Positions 1-8,731 are shown, numbered from the stretch's first letter. The stretch: DNA of 34,655 bases from F23-D06 sp045600905 (GCA_045600905.1 JAZRYT010000187.1:1-34655), one strand, 5' to 3'. Numbers and translations are program-made. Notes: generated by a model not told the origin, from the sequence alone.

Positions 1-166
1 TTACCCCCATAAAATAATGATGAAAAGTTAGAAAATAGAAGAAAATTTATATATTTGCCGCGTTGTTCACTTTGAATTTTGGCTAACGGACTTCACGAAG
101 TTCAGAGGGACGGCGTGAAAATGTTAAAAATAGAAGTCCCCATTAGTATTATTAGTCTTTTCATAA

Positions 167-604
167 TTAAAAGCACATAACCAGAACGAGACCAACTATG
201 CCAACGGAGATAAAACTCAGCAAATAGGTTCCGTAGATGTTGAAATTCCAATCTTCCCAGAATTTTTTGTCCATTTTTTTCCATTTGAAGATGCTGTGAA
301 TGAAGGCAGATACAAACATTGCCAATAATAGAAATTCTGAGCGGTATCCTTCCATAACGGGTAAGAAACTGGCCACTAAGACGCAAATCATAGCCACTAT
401 GCAGGCGATCTGCAACTCTTTGCGTTCGTCGGGTTGGAAGTTCTTCAAGAAGTAGAGTGCCCCTGCAAATCCGAAAACGAGCGTTCTTAAAAAGCCCTTG
501 AAGAAACAGGACGGCCGACGTTCATACGCGCGCCATACCAATAGCCCGCAAATGATGGAGAAGACAAAATGAACCAAAAGTATAATTACATCTGCCGTAC
601 TCAT
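167..604 (-). CDS. Small hypothetical integral membrane protein
   Basis: A 145-residue protein with no family I recognise. It is strongly hydrophobic, with likely membrane helices near residues 5-25, 41-54, 64-84, 90-108 and 123-143. A basic, charged loop (KWKKMDKKFWEDW) lies before the last helix. There is no separate signal peptide; the first helix would act as the anchor. It starts with ATG and is preceded by a TAnnTTTG-type box on the same strand at 631-638, so it is probably transcribed alone. The bidirectional hairpin at 680-695 separates it from the dipeptidase gene. Four to five helices and a small size fit many unrelated families, so no function is proposed. It is probably a real gene because the hydrophobic periodicity runs the full length. 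Confidence 0.7.
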   Translation of the reverse strand: MSTADVIILLVHFVFSIICGLLVWRAYERRPSCFFKGFLRTLVFGFAGALYFLKNFQPDERKELQIACIVAMICVLVASFLPVMEGYRSEFLLLAMFVSAFIHSIFKWKKMDKKFWEDWNFNIYGTYLLSFISVGIVGLVLVMCF

Positions 605-630
605 AATACATGAAATTAAAAATATGAGTG

Positions 631-638
631 CAAAAGTA
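631..638 (-). promoter_or_regulatory. Bacteroidetes -7 promoter box (TACTTTTG on the minus strand)
   Basis: The minus strand matches TAnnTTTG exactly, 27 bases before the start of the small membrane protein gene. No clear TTTG or TTG -33 element lies 18-20 bases upstream, so the call rests on the -7 box and its position only. Confidence 0.35.
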
Positions 639-670
639 CAAAAAAGTTGGCATAGAGGTCTAAATTACGC

Positions 671-704
671 AAAAAAAAAGCACCCTTCCGGGTGCCTTTT
701 TTTT
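671..704 (-). terminator. Bidirectional intrinsic terminator after pepD
   Basis: A 6-bp GC-rich stem (GCACCC at 680-685 with GGGTGC at 690-695) closes a four-base loop. It is flanked by nine A on the left and eight T on the right, so it can work on either strand. It lies 14 bases past the pepD stop codon and is best read as the pepD terminator on the minus strand. Confidence 0.85.
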
Positions 705-718
705 ATCATTGAATAAGA

Positions 719-2182
719 TTATTTCAACAATCTGAAGAACTCAACCAACAAATCCCAGCACATCTGGACGGTTTTGATTTCGAGTTTTTCATCGGGTGAG
801 TGTACGCCGCGCAATGTCGGTCCAATGGAAACCATATCCATATCGGGATATTTTTCAGAGAAGAGACCGCATTCAAGACCGGCATGGATAGCCAAGACTT
901 GAGGATCTTTATTGAAAATATTCTTGTAAGCATCCACTAACAAGTTGCATACCGGAGAATTCGGATTAGGATTCCAGCCAGGATAACCGTCGCCCGTAAC
1001 AGGATCGGCGCCAATCATCCAGAATGTTGTGGCGACCTTGTCGGCGATAGCCTGTTTGCGAGATTCCACAGAACTACGTTGGCTGGTAGTGATGGTAATC
1101 TTATCTTCTGCCTTTTTCACAGAAGCCAAATTGGTGGAAGTTTCCACAAATCCAGGGATATCCTGAGACATGGCCTGAACGCCGTGCGGACAAACCAATA
1201 ACGCATTAAGCAAATCAATCTGCTGGGATTCATCCAACACTTTGTCCGTCTTTTCTGCCGATCCAATAGACACCATAACGCCGGCATCGGTGGTATGGAA
1301 CTCATCTTTATAAGTAGCATCCATTTCCTTAATGTAAGCCTGCAAGGATTCGACATTCACAGTGGGAACAGCAATAACGGCGAAACCTTCACGAGCGATG
1401 GCGTTGCGCAGATTGCCGGCTTGAATGTCAGCCACACGAATACCGTAATCGCAGTAAGCGTTCCAAAGTACGCGGGTGAGCAATTTCACTGCATTGCCCC
1501 TACCTTTGTTGATGTCGTCTCCAGAATGTCCGCCTTGAAGACCTTTCACCATTACTTTGTAGAAAGCATATTCTTCATCCAAATCTTTAACATTCTCGTA
1601 TTCACAATCCAATGTCACAACCGTATCCACGCCGCCTGCACATCCGATGAAGAATTGTCCTTCATCTTCGGAATCAAGGTTGATAAGCATTTTCCCCTTC
1701 ATAAAACCTGGTTCAACAGCTTCAGCACCGGTAAGTCCGGTTTCTTCATCAATCGTAAACAGACATTCAATCGGGCCGTGTTGCAATTCCTTATCATCCA
1801 AAATAGCCAATGCTATTGCTATACCGATACCGTCATCTGCGCCTAACGTCGTGCCTTTGGCCTTCAACCACTCACCATCCACGTAAGTTTGAATGGCGTC
1901 TTTTTCAAAATCAAAATCAATGTCATTGTTTTTCTCACAAACCATATCCATGTGTGCTTGGAATATCACAGGGGTGACATTTTCCTTACCTGGAGTGGCC
2001 GGTTTTGAAATCAGCACATTGCCAACTTTATCGCGTTTGGTCTCAAGACCCAGCGTCTTACCTGTCTTTTCCAACCATTCGGACATTTTTTCCTCTTTCT
2101 TGGAAGGGCGAGGAATCTTGGTGATTTCATTGAAATAATAGAAGACCTTTGCAGGTTTCAAATTGAGCATTTCTTCATTCAT
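719..2182 (-). CDS. pepD: Aminoacyl-histidine dipeptidase (M20C metallopeptidase, PepD-like)
   Basis: This 488-residue cytoplasmic protein is an M20-family zinc dipeptidase of the PepD (Xaa-His dipeptidase, carnosinase-like) group, which splits dipeptides. Visible metal and catalytic motifs, counted from the chosen start: AHMDMV with H77 and D79, GADDGIG with D116/D117, and DEETG with E146/E147 as the general-base region. The dimerisation-lid motif GGHSGDD and the late motif HAGLECG also fit. Length matches the family (about 485). An upstream in-frame ATG would add 16 residues, but the protein family begins near MNEEMLNL, so the start at 2182 is preferred. No Shine-Dalgarno sequence is visible. 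A terminator follows directly and a -7 box precedes the gene, so it is probably monocistronic. Confidence 0.93.
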   Translation of the reverse strand: MNEEMLNLKPAKVFYYFNEITKIPRPSKKEEKMSEWLEKTGKTLGLETKRDKVGNVLISKPATPGKENVTPVIFQAHMDMVCEKNNDIDFDFEKDAIQTYVDGEWLKAKGTTLGADDGIGIAIALAILDDKELQHGPIECLFTIDEETGLTGAEAVEPGFMKGKMLINLDSEDEGQFFIGCAGGVDTVVTLDCEYENVKDLDEEYAFYKVMVKGLQGGHSGDDINKGRGNAVKLLTRVLWNAYCDYGIRVADIQAGNLRNAIAREGFAVIAVPTVNVESLQAYIKEMDATYKDEFHTTDAGVMVSIGSAEKTDKVLDESQQIDLLNALLVCPHGVQAMSQDIPGFVETSTNLASVKKAEDKITITTSQRSSVESRKQAIADKVATTFWMIGADPVTGDGYPGWNPNPNSPVCNLLVDAYKNIFNKDPQVLAIHAGLECGLFSEKYPDMDMVSIGPTLRGVHSPDEKLEIKTVQMCWDLLVEFFRLLK

Positions 2183-2217
2183 ATTGATAATACTTTTGGG
2201 GTTAAAAATCAAGGTCG

Positions 2218-2225
2218 CAAACGTA
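2218..2225 (-). promoter_or_regulatory. Bacteroidetes -7 promoter box upstream of pepD (TACGTTTG)
   Basis: TACGTTTG on the minus strand, followed by CGACC, lies 36 bases before the preferred pepD start. The same TTTGCGACC context occurs upstream of iorA. A good -33 element is not visible. Confidence 0.4.
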
Positions 2226-2301
2226 CACAAAAAAAACGAAACTATTGGAAGAAGTTAAAAAAAAATGGCGTTGCAGGTATGATGACATATTGCGCCGTTG
2301 A

Positions 2302-4590
2302 CTATAGCCTTGTCAACACTTCAGCAGTATGCGACTTGCTCACTTTGAACGCTACGCTTTGGCGTATGTCTTCCACGGAAGCTCCTATTTCAGCTTGGTA
2401 TGTGCCAGCCTCGGTAATCCAACAGTTCCGGCCTTCGCTGAAGGATGCGATGTCGTAGTTCGAAAACGTCATGCTCACGGTTTCGCTTTCCCCAGGTTGG
2501 AGTTCTTTGGTTTTGGTAAAGGCTTTGAGTTCGCGCGACGGCTTTTCCATTGTGTTGGCCGGGGCTGCAACATACAGTTCGACGACCTCCTTGCCGGCAA
2601 CTTTACCGGTGTTTGTAATCGTGACTGTTACAGTGTATGTGTCTTTCGTCTGCTTGATGTTGGCATCGCTGTATTCAAATGTAGTGTAAGACATGCCGAA
2701 TCCGAAAGGGAACGAAACGGCAACCTTCTTCGTGTTGAAGAATCGGTATCCCACCCAGATTCCTTCGTCGTAGTTGGTATAGCCAGTGTTCTTTTTGTAT
2801 GGGTCCCATTTCTTCCAGTCTTCTCTCCAGCTGTTTCCGAAGAAGTCGTAGGGAAAATTGGCGGAGGAAGGTACATCGAAATAATCCACAGGCCAAGTCA
2901 TTGTGAGCTTTCCCGACGGGTTCTTCTTGCCGGTGAGAATGTCAGTTACAGAGTTTCCGCCCTCGATGCCTGCCTGCCAGGCCAACAGTATCGCATCGGC
3001 ATAATCCTTCCAAGACGAGGTCTCGATAACGCCGCCGGTATTGAGGACCACGATGACCTTCTTCCCTTCTGCGTGGAACGCCTCGGAAACATTCTTGAGA
3101 AGAAGCTGCTCTGTCTGCGTGAGTTGAAAATCGCCTTCTATATTGTGGCGGTCTATGTATTCGCCAGCCGTTCTCCTGATGGTGACGACAGCGAAATCTG
3201 CATCCTTCGCCCTTTCAGCGGCGTATGCCTTGCTGATGTGTATCTCCTCTTCAGCCACCATATCGGCAAACTGCTTGTATTCGGATTTCTTTTCGCTAAT
3301 GCTGGCATACAGTGCCTTGAGATCGGGCTGCACCTCGTATCCCGCATTTTCCAGTCCTTCCATCAGATTGACGACGTGGGTCGATTGCACCTCGCCCGAC
3401 CCCACGCCTGTGGCACAGAAGTCGTATGAGCCCAGTCCGAAGAGTGCGACTGTCCGATTCTTCCCGTCAAAAGGAAGTGTGTTTGCTTCGTTCTTTAGAA
3501 GCACCATTCCCTCTGTAGCGGCCCTTCTTGCGATTTCGGCGTGAGCCTTGAGGTCTGGATTCTTGCTGTACGAAAGCTGCTTGAAAGTGGGTGTGCGGAC
3601 AATGAGTTCCAACATTCTCCTGACAGATAGATTTAAGGTTTCCTCTGCCAGACGTCCGTTCTTGACACACGCAATGATATCCTCAATCTGCTCAGGCATA
3701 CCGGGCATGAGCAGTTCATTCCCCGAGTAGAGTTGCAGGGCCGTGTGCCTAAGCTGGCGTGTCCAGTCGGTCATCACGACGCCATTGAATCCCCATTCGT
3801 CGCGAAGGATAGTCGTCATCAACGGATAGCTATCCTGTGTCGGCATACCGTTGATTCTGTTGTAGGAAGACATGACTGTCCAGGGGTGCGATTCCTTTAC
3901 GACAATCTCAAAATTTTTGAGATAGATTTCGCGCAAAGCCCTTTGGGACACCCGGGCATCGTTTTCCCGACGGTAGGTCTCCTGATTGTTGACGGCGAAA
4001 TGTTTGACAGAGGCCCCGACTTTCTGGGACTGGATGCCGTTCACGAAAGCGGCGCCTAACTTCCCCGTCAAAAGCGGATCCTCGGAATAATACTCGAAGT
4101 TTCTGCCGCAAAGGGGATTTCTCTGAATGTTAATGGCCGGGGCAAGCACAATGTCGCATCCATACTCGAACGCTTCGTTTCCAATGGCCCCGCCAACCTC
4201 TCTCACCAGTTCGGCATCCCACGTGCAAGCCAAGAGCGAGCCGATGGGAAATGCGGTGCATGCGTATGGTTCTTCCTGACCTTCCGCCCACAGATTCACG
4301 CCCGCAGGGCCGTCGGTGGAATAGGTGGAGGTTACACCCAGGCGAGGTATAGCCAGACTCGTCCCTGCCACTCCGGGCACCTTCTCCTTGACGGTCCCGT
4401 TCTTGTAATAGTCAAATTCGTGGTCTCCAACAAGCAGCCCGGCTTTTTCCTCAAGGGTCATGGCAGCCAGCACTGCGTCAATCGAACTTTTCCCAAGCCG
4501 AGGAAGGCCTTTGCCCTCCTGCGCATATCCCGGGCCGGACAATGCAGCCAGCAATGCCGCCATCGCGATAACTATCTTTTTCATTTTCAA
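2302..4590 (-). CDS. Secreted glycoside hydrolase family 3 beta-glucosidase-like enzyme
   Basis: A 762-residue GH3 enzyme, probably a periplasmic or surface beta-glucosidase or beta-xylosidase. Residues 1-23 form a signal peptide (basic start, AALLAALSG core, cleavage likely after GYA). The (beta/alpha)8 domain carries NPLCGRNFEYYSEDP, KHFAVNNQ with K196-H197, and the nucleophile motif GVVMTDW with D275. A C-terminal alpha/beta sandwich follows, then the family's fibronectin-III-like domain starting near FPFGFGMSYT. No PA14 insert is evident from the length. Substrate cannot be told from sequence. No partner SusCD or regulator lies nearby, so it is not in a classic polysaccharide utilisation locus. 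Two 60-base samples are 57% and 62% GC, against 43% in a pepD sample, so transfer from a GC-richer relative is possible. Start could be the first or third codon (both Met). Confidence 0.93.
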   Translation of the reverse strand: MKMKKIVIAMAALLAALSGPGYAQEGKGLPRLGKSSIDAVLAAMTLEEKAGLLVGDHEFDYYKNGTVKEKVPGVAGTSLAIPRLGVTSTYSTDGPAGVNLWAEGQEEPYACTAFPIGSLLACTWDAELVREVGGAIGNEAFEYGCDIVLAPAINIQRNPLCGRNFEYYSEDPLLTGKLGAAFVNGIQSQKVGASVKHFAVNNQETYRRENDARVSQRALREIYLKNFEIVVKESHPWTVMSSYNRINGMPTQDSYPLMTTILRDEWGFNGVVMTDWTRQLRHTALQLYSGNELLMPGMPEQIEDIIACVKNGRLAEETLNLSVRRMLELIVRTPTFKQLSYSKNPDLKAHAEIARRAATEGMVLLKNEANTLPFDGKNRTVALFGLGSYDFCATGVGSGEVQSTHVVNLMEGLENAGYEVQPDLKALYASISEKKSEYKQFADMVAEEEIHISKAYAAERAKDADFAVVTIRRTAGEYIDRHNIEGDFQLTQTEQLLLKNVSEAFHAEGKKVIVVLNTGGVIETSSWKDYADAILLAWQAGIEGGNSVTDILTGKKNPSGKLTMTWPVDYFDVPSSANFPYDFFGNSWREDWKKWDPYKKNTGYTNYDEGIWVGYRFFNTKKVAVSFPFGFGMSYTTFEYSDANIKQTKDTYTVTVTITNTGKVAGKEVVELYVAAPANTMEKPSRELKAFTKTKELQPGESETVSMTFSNYDIASFSEGRNCWITEAGTYQAEIGASVEDIRQSVAFKVSKSHTAEVLTRL

Positions 4591-4827
4591 CTATTTAATA
4601 TAATCATTTACAAAAATTCACGTTTTTAAACCCGATCGTGCCAACTCCAGCCAGTGTGCTGGATTTTTTCGGTCTTGGTCTCGACCTTTGGTCTTTTTCC
4701 ACAAAATTTACAGATTAAAGATTTGCAGATTACCTTCTATTGTCGATTGTCGTTCACATTAAAAATTGCATTTTAGTAGTCCGCGTCATCAAAATATATA
4801 GCAGAGGATTGACAGCCGTGACAAAAC

Positions 4828-4857
4828 AAGAAAAGACTCATCGCTGAGTCTTTTCTT
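4828..4857 (-). terminator. Intrinsic terminator of tRNA-Leu
   Basis: A perfect 13-bp inverted repeat (4828-4840 with 4845-4857) around the loop TCGC lies five bases past the tRNA CCA end. On the minus strand the 3' arm is rich in T (GACTCA followed by TTTTCTT at its far end read as DNA), giving a strong tRNA terminator. Confidence 0.75.
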
Positions 4858-4861
4858 ACTT

Positions 4862-4947
4862 TGGTGCCCGGAACAGGACTTGAACCTGCACACCTCTCGA
4901 TATACGCACCTGAAACGTACGCGTCTACCAATTCCGCCATCCGGGCA
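4862..4947 (-). tRNA. tRNA-Leu (anticodon CAG)
   Basis: On the minus strand the sequence folds as a class II tRNA. The acceptor stem is TGCCCGG paired with CCGGGCA. The D arm contains GGCGGAATTGGTAGACGC, typical of tRNA-Leu. The anticodon stem TACGT/GCGTA encloses the loop TTCAGGT, giving anticodon CAG, which reads CUG codons. A long variable arm follows, then the T arm with GGTTCAAGTCC. The CCA tail is encoded (4862-4864 on the plus strand as TGG). Its own promoter and terminator flank it. Confidence 0.97.
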
Positions 4948-4981
4948 TTTTATCGGTCAGCTTTCGTTCCGAAAGCGGGCG

Positions 4982-5011
4982 CAAAAATAGTATTTTTTTC
5001 AAAACTTCCAA
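4982..5011 (-). promoter_or_regulatory. Promoter of tRNA-Leu (TTG -33, TATTTTTG -7)
   Basis: On the minus strand TTG (5009-5011) lies 19 bases from TATTTTTG (4982-4989). This matches the Bacteroidetes primary sigma pattern. The predicted transcript start is about 25-30 bases before the tRNA. Confidence 0.5.
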
Positions 5012-5056
5012 CAACTTTCACAAAGAGGTCGAAAAAAACTTTTCAAAGCACCCTTT

Positions 5057-6034
5057 CTAAACGATTCCTTCCTTTATAATATCGTGAATATGAATAACTC
5101 CGCGATAACGTCCCTCGGAATCCACCACGAACAAATTGGTAATATTTTTTTCCTTCATCAGTTCGAGAGCATCCACTGCCAGGGTGTTTTCGGGAATAGA
5201 TTTGGGATTTAGCGTCATCACATCGGCAGCCTTGAGTTTGATATAATCGGGATTTTTTTGGAGCATACGGCGCAGGTCTCCATCAGTAATTGCGCCAATC
5301 ACCTTGTCACCATCCACTACGGCCGTAACACCCAGACATTTGCCCGAAATCTCCAAGATGACCTGCTGCATAGGCGCATCCGCTGTAACGGCGGGAACAT
5401 CATTGTATTTGTATAGGTCGCTAACCTTCATAATGAGTCGTTTGCCGAGCACACCGCCGGGATGCAATTGGGCAAAGTCATCGGAGGTGAAGCCGCGCAG
5501 CTTGATTAGTGTGGAGGCTAGGGCGTCACCCAAGGCCAACTGTGCGGTGGAGCTGCAAGTGGGAGCCAAATTGTTGGGACTTGCCTCACGATCAACGGCA
5601 CAGTTCAGGACAAAAGATGCCTCACGCGCCAGATAGGAATCCGTGTTGCCCACCATAGCAATCAGCACATTGCCGTTTTTCTTGAGAAATGGAGTCAGTT
5701 GGGCGATTTCCGGAGTGTTGCCACTTTTCGAGATGCAGAGCACCACATCATTGGGCTGGATAATGCCCAAGTCACCGTGAATGGCATCCGCAGCGTGCAT
5801 AAAGATGGCCGGAGTGCCGGTGGAGTTGAGCGTGGCCACAATCTTCTGCCCGATGATGGCGCTTTTGCCAATGCCCGTTACAATCAGACGCCCGTTGGAA
5901 TGCAGAATGGTTTCCACACTCTTCACGAAATCCTCATTCAAAAACTGACGTATCTTGTTTACAGCCTCCGCCTCTTCCAAGAGCACTTGGCTGGCATAAT
6001 CCAAAATTTCCGAGTTACTATCCAACATATTCAT
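5057..6034 (-). CDS. kdsD: Arabinose-5-phosphate isomerase (KdsD/KpsF family)
   Basis: This 325-residue enzyme interconverts ribulose 5-phosphate and arabinose 5-phosphate, the first committed step to Kdo for lipopolysaccharide. An N-terminal SIS sugar-isomerase domain spans about residues 30-165, with VTGIGKSAIIGQK, MHAADAIHGDLG and the phosphate-binding CISKSGNTPE. The linker motif HPGGVLGKRL is diagnostic. Two CBS domains fill about 205-325. Length matches E. coli KdsD (328). The start lies two bases after the queG stop, so it is the last gene of the lpxB-queG cluster and probably translationally coupled. An alternative start two codons later cannot be excluded. Co-location with lpxB supports the Kdo role rather than a sugar-alcohol role (GutQ). 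Confidence 0.94.
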   Translation of the reverse strand: MNMLDSNSEILDYASQVLLEEAEAVNKIRQFLNEDFVKSVETILHSNGRLIVTGIGKSAIIGQKIVATLNSTGTPAIFMHAADAIHGDLGIIQPNDVVLCISKSGNTPEIAQLTPFLKKNGNVLIAMVGNTDSYLAREASFVLNCAVDREASPNNLAPTCSSTAQLALGDALASTLIKLRGFTSDDFAQLHPGGVLGKRLIMKVSDLYKYNDVPAVTADAPMQQVILEISGKCLGVTAVVDGDKVIGAITDGDLRRMLQKNPDYIKLKAADVMTLNPKSIPENTLAVDALELMKEKNITNLFVVDSEGRYRGVIHIHDIIKEGIV

Positions 6035-6036
6035 TA

Positions 6037-6945
6037 TTAGTCATTATTTTTTCGAATCTGAATTGCTTGAAAGAAGCGCTCGTACTTCCGTCTGGCAATT
6101 GCTGTGTCCCCAAAATAGCGTTTGAAATCCTCTGTGGTGAGATTTTCGTACTGCTCATTTTGGAGGCGCAAAAATAAGGAAGTTTTCGGTTTGTCTGACA
6201 CACCTGTTCTCTTTTTGAAATTCTTAGGACAAACCTCTTGACAGACATCGCAGCCATAGACAAGCGGAGCCTTTCTGACGAGCTCATTTTCTATAGATTT
6301 ATTCTCCACGGTATGGTATGAGAAGCACCTTCGCGCATCCACACGGTAGGGTGTATCCAAGGCTCGCGCGGGACATCTATCCACACATACCCGACAGTCG
6401 CCACAGTCAGATTTTCGGATATAATCATAGTCATCGCACGCAAAATCCGCCAAAATCGTACCCAGCACAAAGAAAGAGCCGTCGTCATTGTGTATAAGTC
6501 CGTTTTTGCCATAACAACCTATGCCGGCCTCTACCGCCCAATTCTTTTCTGAAATACAGGAACTATCAACGGTTATCCGACAAGCGCACTCCCCTATTTT
6601 AGAAATCTCACTGACCATTTCCTCCAACATCCTTTTCAAGAGCGTATGATAGTCCTCAATCCACGTATATCGTGCCATACGGTATTTGGATGAAGCAGGC
6701 TGAATATCAACCAGATAATTATACGCAACCACAATCACACTTTGACAATTGGGAAGCAGCTCAGAGGGATTGAACCGTTTGGGAACGTCTTTCTCCAAAA
6801 AATGCATTTCCGCGTGCCTGCCCTCTAACAAGGCTGTTTCAAAAAGAGATTGAGCCTCATCCAGAGGATGTGCGCGGGCAATTCCGCAACGCGAGAAGCC
6901 CAATTCTCCCGCTATCTTCTTTATTTGTTTCGCAGAAAAAATCAT
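6037..6945 (-). CDS. queG: Epoxyqueuosine reductase QueG
   Basis: This cytoplasmic enzyme performs the last step of queuosine synthesis, reducing epoxyqueuosine to queuosine in tRNA anticodons, using cobalamin and two [4Fe-4S] clusters. Both ferredoxin-like cluster motifs are present: CGDCRVCVDRCPARA and YGCDVCQEVCPKN. The N-terminal region (LGFSRCGIARA) and CYGKNGLI are typical of the family. At 302 residues it is shorter than E. coli QueG (379), because the C-terminal HEAT-like extension is missing; it ends shortly after the second cluster region. It starts 11 bases after the DUF4292-like gene and runs into kdsD with a two-base gap. The short form appears intact, not truncated by a frameshift. 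Confidence 0.93.
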   Translation of the reverse strand: MIFSAKQIKKIAGELGFSRCGIARAHPLDEAQSLFETALLEGRHAEMHFLEKDVPKRFNPSELLPNCQSVIVVAYNYLVDIQPASSKYRMARYTWIEDYHTLLKRMLEEMVSEISKIGECACRITVDSSCISEKNWAVEAGIGCYGKNGLIHNDDGSFFVLGTILADFACDDYDYIRKSDCGDCRVCVDRCPARALDTPYRVDARRCFSYHTVENKSIENELVRKAPLVYGCDVCQEVCPKNFKKRTGVSDKPKTSLFLRLQNEQYENLTTEDFKRYFGDTAIARRKYERFFQAIQIRKNND

Positions 6946-6956
6946 CTTTGGAAAAA

Positions 6957-7535
6957 CTAAAATTTGAATTCTTCAAACTTTTCGGGAATCCGTATGCTCG
7001 TCGGTCCGGGCACATTGAAACGGATATTCTTCAAATCAGCACGGATTTCCAATACGTGGTCCAAGTCCTTGAAATCGAATTCGGTAAAGAAGGACTGCGT
7101 CGAATCAACTGCCCTAAAGTTCCGATACTCAAAAGAGAGTTTTTGTCGTTGGGGCAGTTGTTCTTCATTTCCATTCAAAAGGGCCTGAAGCATCTGAAAA
7201 TCCAACGGGATATGAGTCAGCAGCCGCAAAGGCGCGTATGTTCCTTTATAATATTGGTATGTGAGCTTATTCACGTAGGTAAAGCTGTCAGGCGTGAAGA
7301 CCACCCGTATAAATTCTATACCCGAGGCGTGGACATTCAAATAGATAATGCTATCTATTCTATTCACCATAAAGAAGTTGCAATTCCGTGTCCCGCCGGT
7401 ATCCGTCAGTTCGACTTTACCTCGATAGGACAGCCACTGATAATCTTTGGCCATCGGAGGCAGTGTGTCCATTTCTTGCGCCTGTATGGAGATACAGGCG
7501 GCAAACAGCACCCATAACAACAATAACCTTTTCAT
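6957..7535 (-). CDS. Exported DUF4292-like protein
   Basis: A 192-residue exported protein. Residues 1-20 are a signal sequence; either a lipobox-like FAAC or a conventional cleavage after IQA is possible, so it may be a lipoprotein. The rest is predicted beta-rich with the pattern of DUF4292, a Bacteroidetes family related to the LolA/LolB-like lipoprotein-carrier fold: IDSIIYLNV, GIEFIRVVFTPDSF and NKLTYQYYKG. It is shorter than I would expect for the family. It lies between lpxB (two-base gap) and queG (11-base gap). The neighbouring lipid A genes would suit an outer-membrane biogenesis role, but this is inference. The family assignment is from pattern memory, not a search. Confidence 0.6.
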   Translation of the reverse strand: MKRLLLLWVLFAACISIQAQEMDTLPPMAKDYQWLSYRGKVELTDTGGTRNCNFFMVNRIDSIIYLNVHASGIEFIRVVFTPDSFTYVNKLTYQYYKGTYAPLRLLTHIPLDFQMLQALLNGNEEQLPQRQKLSFEYRNFRAVDSTQSFFTEFDFKDLDHVLEIRADLKNIRFNVPGPTSIRIPEKFEEFKF

Positions 7536-7537
7536 TG

Positions 7538-8665
7538 TCAGTTTCTTTTTGCCAATTCCAGCACCACGTCGGCAGCCTTTGCTGAAGCGGAGCCATCACC
7601 TAACATAGAATATAGCTGCTTATATTCAGCCTTCATACGGTCAACATTTGCCTGGTCGTTCGTAATCAGTCTTAGTTCTTCTTTCAAATGCTGGGTATTA
7701 TAATCGTGCTGAATCAGTTCGGTTACGACCTTCTTATCCATTATGAGATTCACCAACGAGATGTAGTTGATGCCGGAAATCAGATGTTTGGCTATCAGGT
7801 AGGATATTTCGCTGCCGGCATAGCAGACGACCTGCGGTGTGCCGATCATGGCCGTCTCCAACGTGGCTGTTCCGGAAGCCACGATAGCGGCTTTCGCGTT
7901 GGCCAACAGCGGATAGGCACTACCCAACGCCATTTTCACAGGTGTATCTTTCACATATTTGTCGTAAAGTGCTTTGGGCTGCCAAGACACCTGCGAAATC
8001 ACGAACTGGTATTTTGGGAAAAGTTCCACCATACGCAACATCTGCGGCAGAATGTCGCGGATTTCCTGTTTGCGGCTACCTGGTAAAAGTGCAATGATTT
8101 CCCTATCGTCCAATCCGTTACGTTCGCGGAACGATTTCACTTCCTCACTATCGTGCAGATCTTTGCTGACGGCATCCAGCAACGGGTGTCCCACATAATT
8201 CACACGCATACCGTTGTCAGCATAGAATTTTTCCTCAAAAGGAAGAATCACCATCATCTCATCCACATACTGTTTTATCTTCTTGATTCTCTTTTTCTTC
8301 CACGCCCAAATCTGCGGAGAGATGTAATAGCAGACCTTGATGCCGTGTTCTTTGGCAAATTCAGCCACACGGAGGTTAAAGCCGGGATAATCTACAAGTA
8401 CTAAGACGTCAGGCTCATACAGTAGGATATCGGTCTCGCAAATACGGATATTACGTAAAATCGTATTCAGATGGATAAACACCTCCCAATAGCCCATAAA
8501 GGCGAGGTCACGATAATGTTTGACCAAATCGCCACCGGCCGCTTCCATCAGGTCGCCACCCCAGCAGCGGAATTCAGCCTGAGGGTCCCGCTCTTTAAGC
8601 GCTTTCATTAAGTTGGAGGCATGTAAATCGCCGGAAGCTTCACCGGCTACGATATAGTACTTCAT
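7538..8665 (-). CDS. lpxB: Lipid-A-disaccharide synthase LpxB
   Basis: This 375-residue GT19 glycosyltransferase joins UDP-diacylglucosamine and lipid X into the lipid A disaccharide at the inner membrane. Diagnostic features: N-terminal YYIVAGEASGDLHASNL, FMGYWEV, LVDYPGFNLR, YYISPQIWAWKKKRIKKI, VGHPLLD, LLPGSRKQEI and ASGTATLETA. Length fits the family (about 380). It is followed after two bases by the DUF4292-like gene and sits in the same run as kdsD, which supplies the Kdo precursor, so the run is partly a lipid A/Kdo operon. The 73-base gap upstream, between it and the yqeY-like gene, is filled by heptamer repeats. Confidence 0.96.
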   Translation of the reverse strand: MKYYIVAGEASGDLHASNLMKALKERDPQAEFRCWGGDLMEAAGGDLVKHYRDLAFMGYWEVFIHLNTILRNIRICETDILLYEPDVLVLVDYPGFNLRVAEFAKEHGIKVCYYISPQIWAWKKKRIKKIKQYVDEMMVILPFEEKFYADNGMRVNYVGHPLLDAVSKDLHDSEEVKSFRERNGLDDREIIALLPGSRKQEIRDILPQMLRMVELFPKYQFVISQVSWQPKALYDKYVKDTPVKMALGSAYPLLANAKAAIVASGTATLETAMIGTPQVVCYAGSEISYLIAKHLISGINYISLVNLIMDKKVVTELIQHDYNTQHLKEELRLITNDQANVDRMKAEYKQLYSMLGDGSASAKAADVVLELAKRN

Positions 8666-8683
8666 ATTGTCGGGAGGGAAGGG

Positions 8684-8731
8684 TTTATGTTTAAAGTTTA
8701 AAGTTTAAAGTTTCAAGTTTAAAGTTTCAAG
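8684..8731. repeat. Heptamer tandem repeat (TTTAAAG/TTTCAAG)
   Basis: Six consecutive 7-base units from 8690 to 8731: three TTTAAAG, one TTTCAAG, one TTTAAAG, one TTTCAAG, with a partial unit before. The array fills the gap between the yqeY-like gene and lpxB. The same units recur at 11375-11402 and 21036-21076. Confidence 0.85.

Noticed and set aside
50..57. TATATTTG box on the plus strand near the left edge
   Set aside because: No gene follows on that strand, no -33 element lies at the right distance, and the region is AT-rich.
121..180. Short plus-strand ORF of 19 codons at the left end
   Set aside because: Too short, overlaps the end of the membrane protein gene and shows no ribosome site or conservation evidence.
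2329..3429. Long plus-strand open frame opposite the GH3 gene
   Set aside because: Antisense to strong GH3 motifs; no recognisable protein features.
4646..4669. Hairpin TCCAGC/GCTGGA followed by six T on the plus strand, and resemblance of its core to a cloning-vector BstXI site
   Set aside because: No plus-strand gene ends here, so a terminator has nothing to stop. The vector match is only 14 bases of a palindromic sequence, with diverging flanks, so chance is the better explanation.
4862..4947. tRNA-Leu as an attachment site for an inserted island
   Set aside because: No second copy of the tRNA 3' end was seen in the window and no integrase is present.
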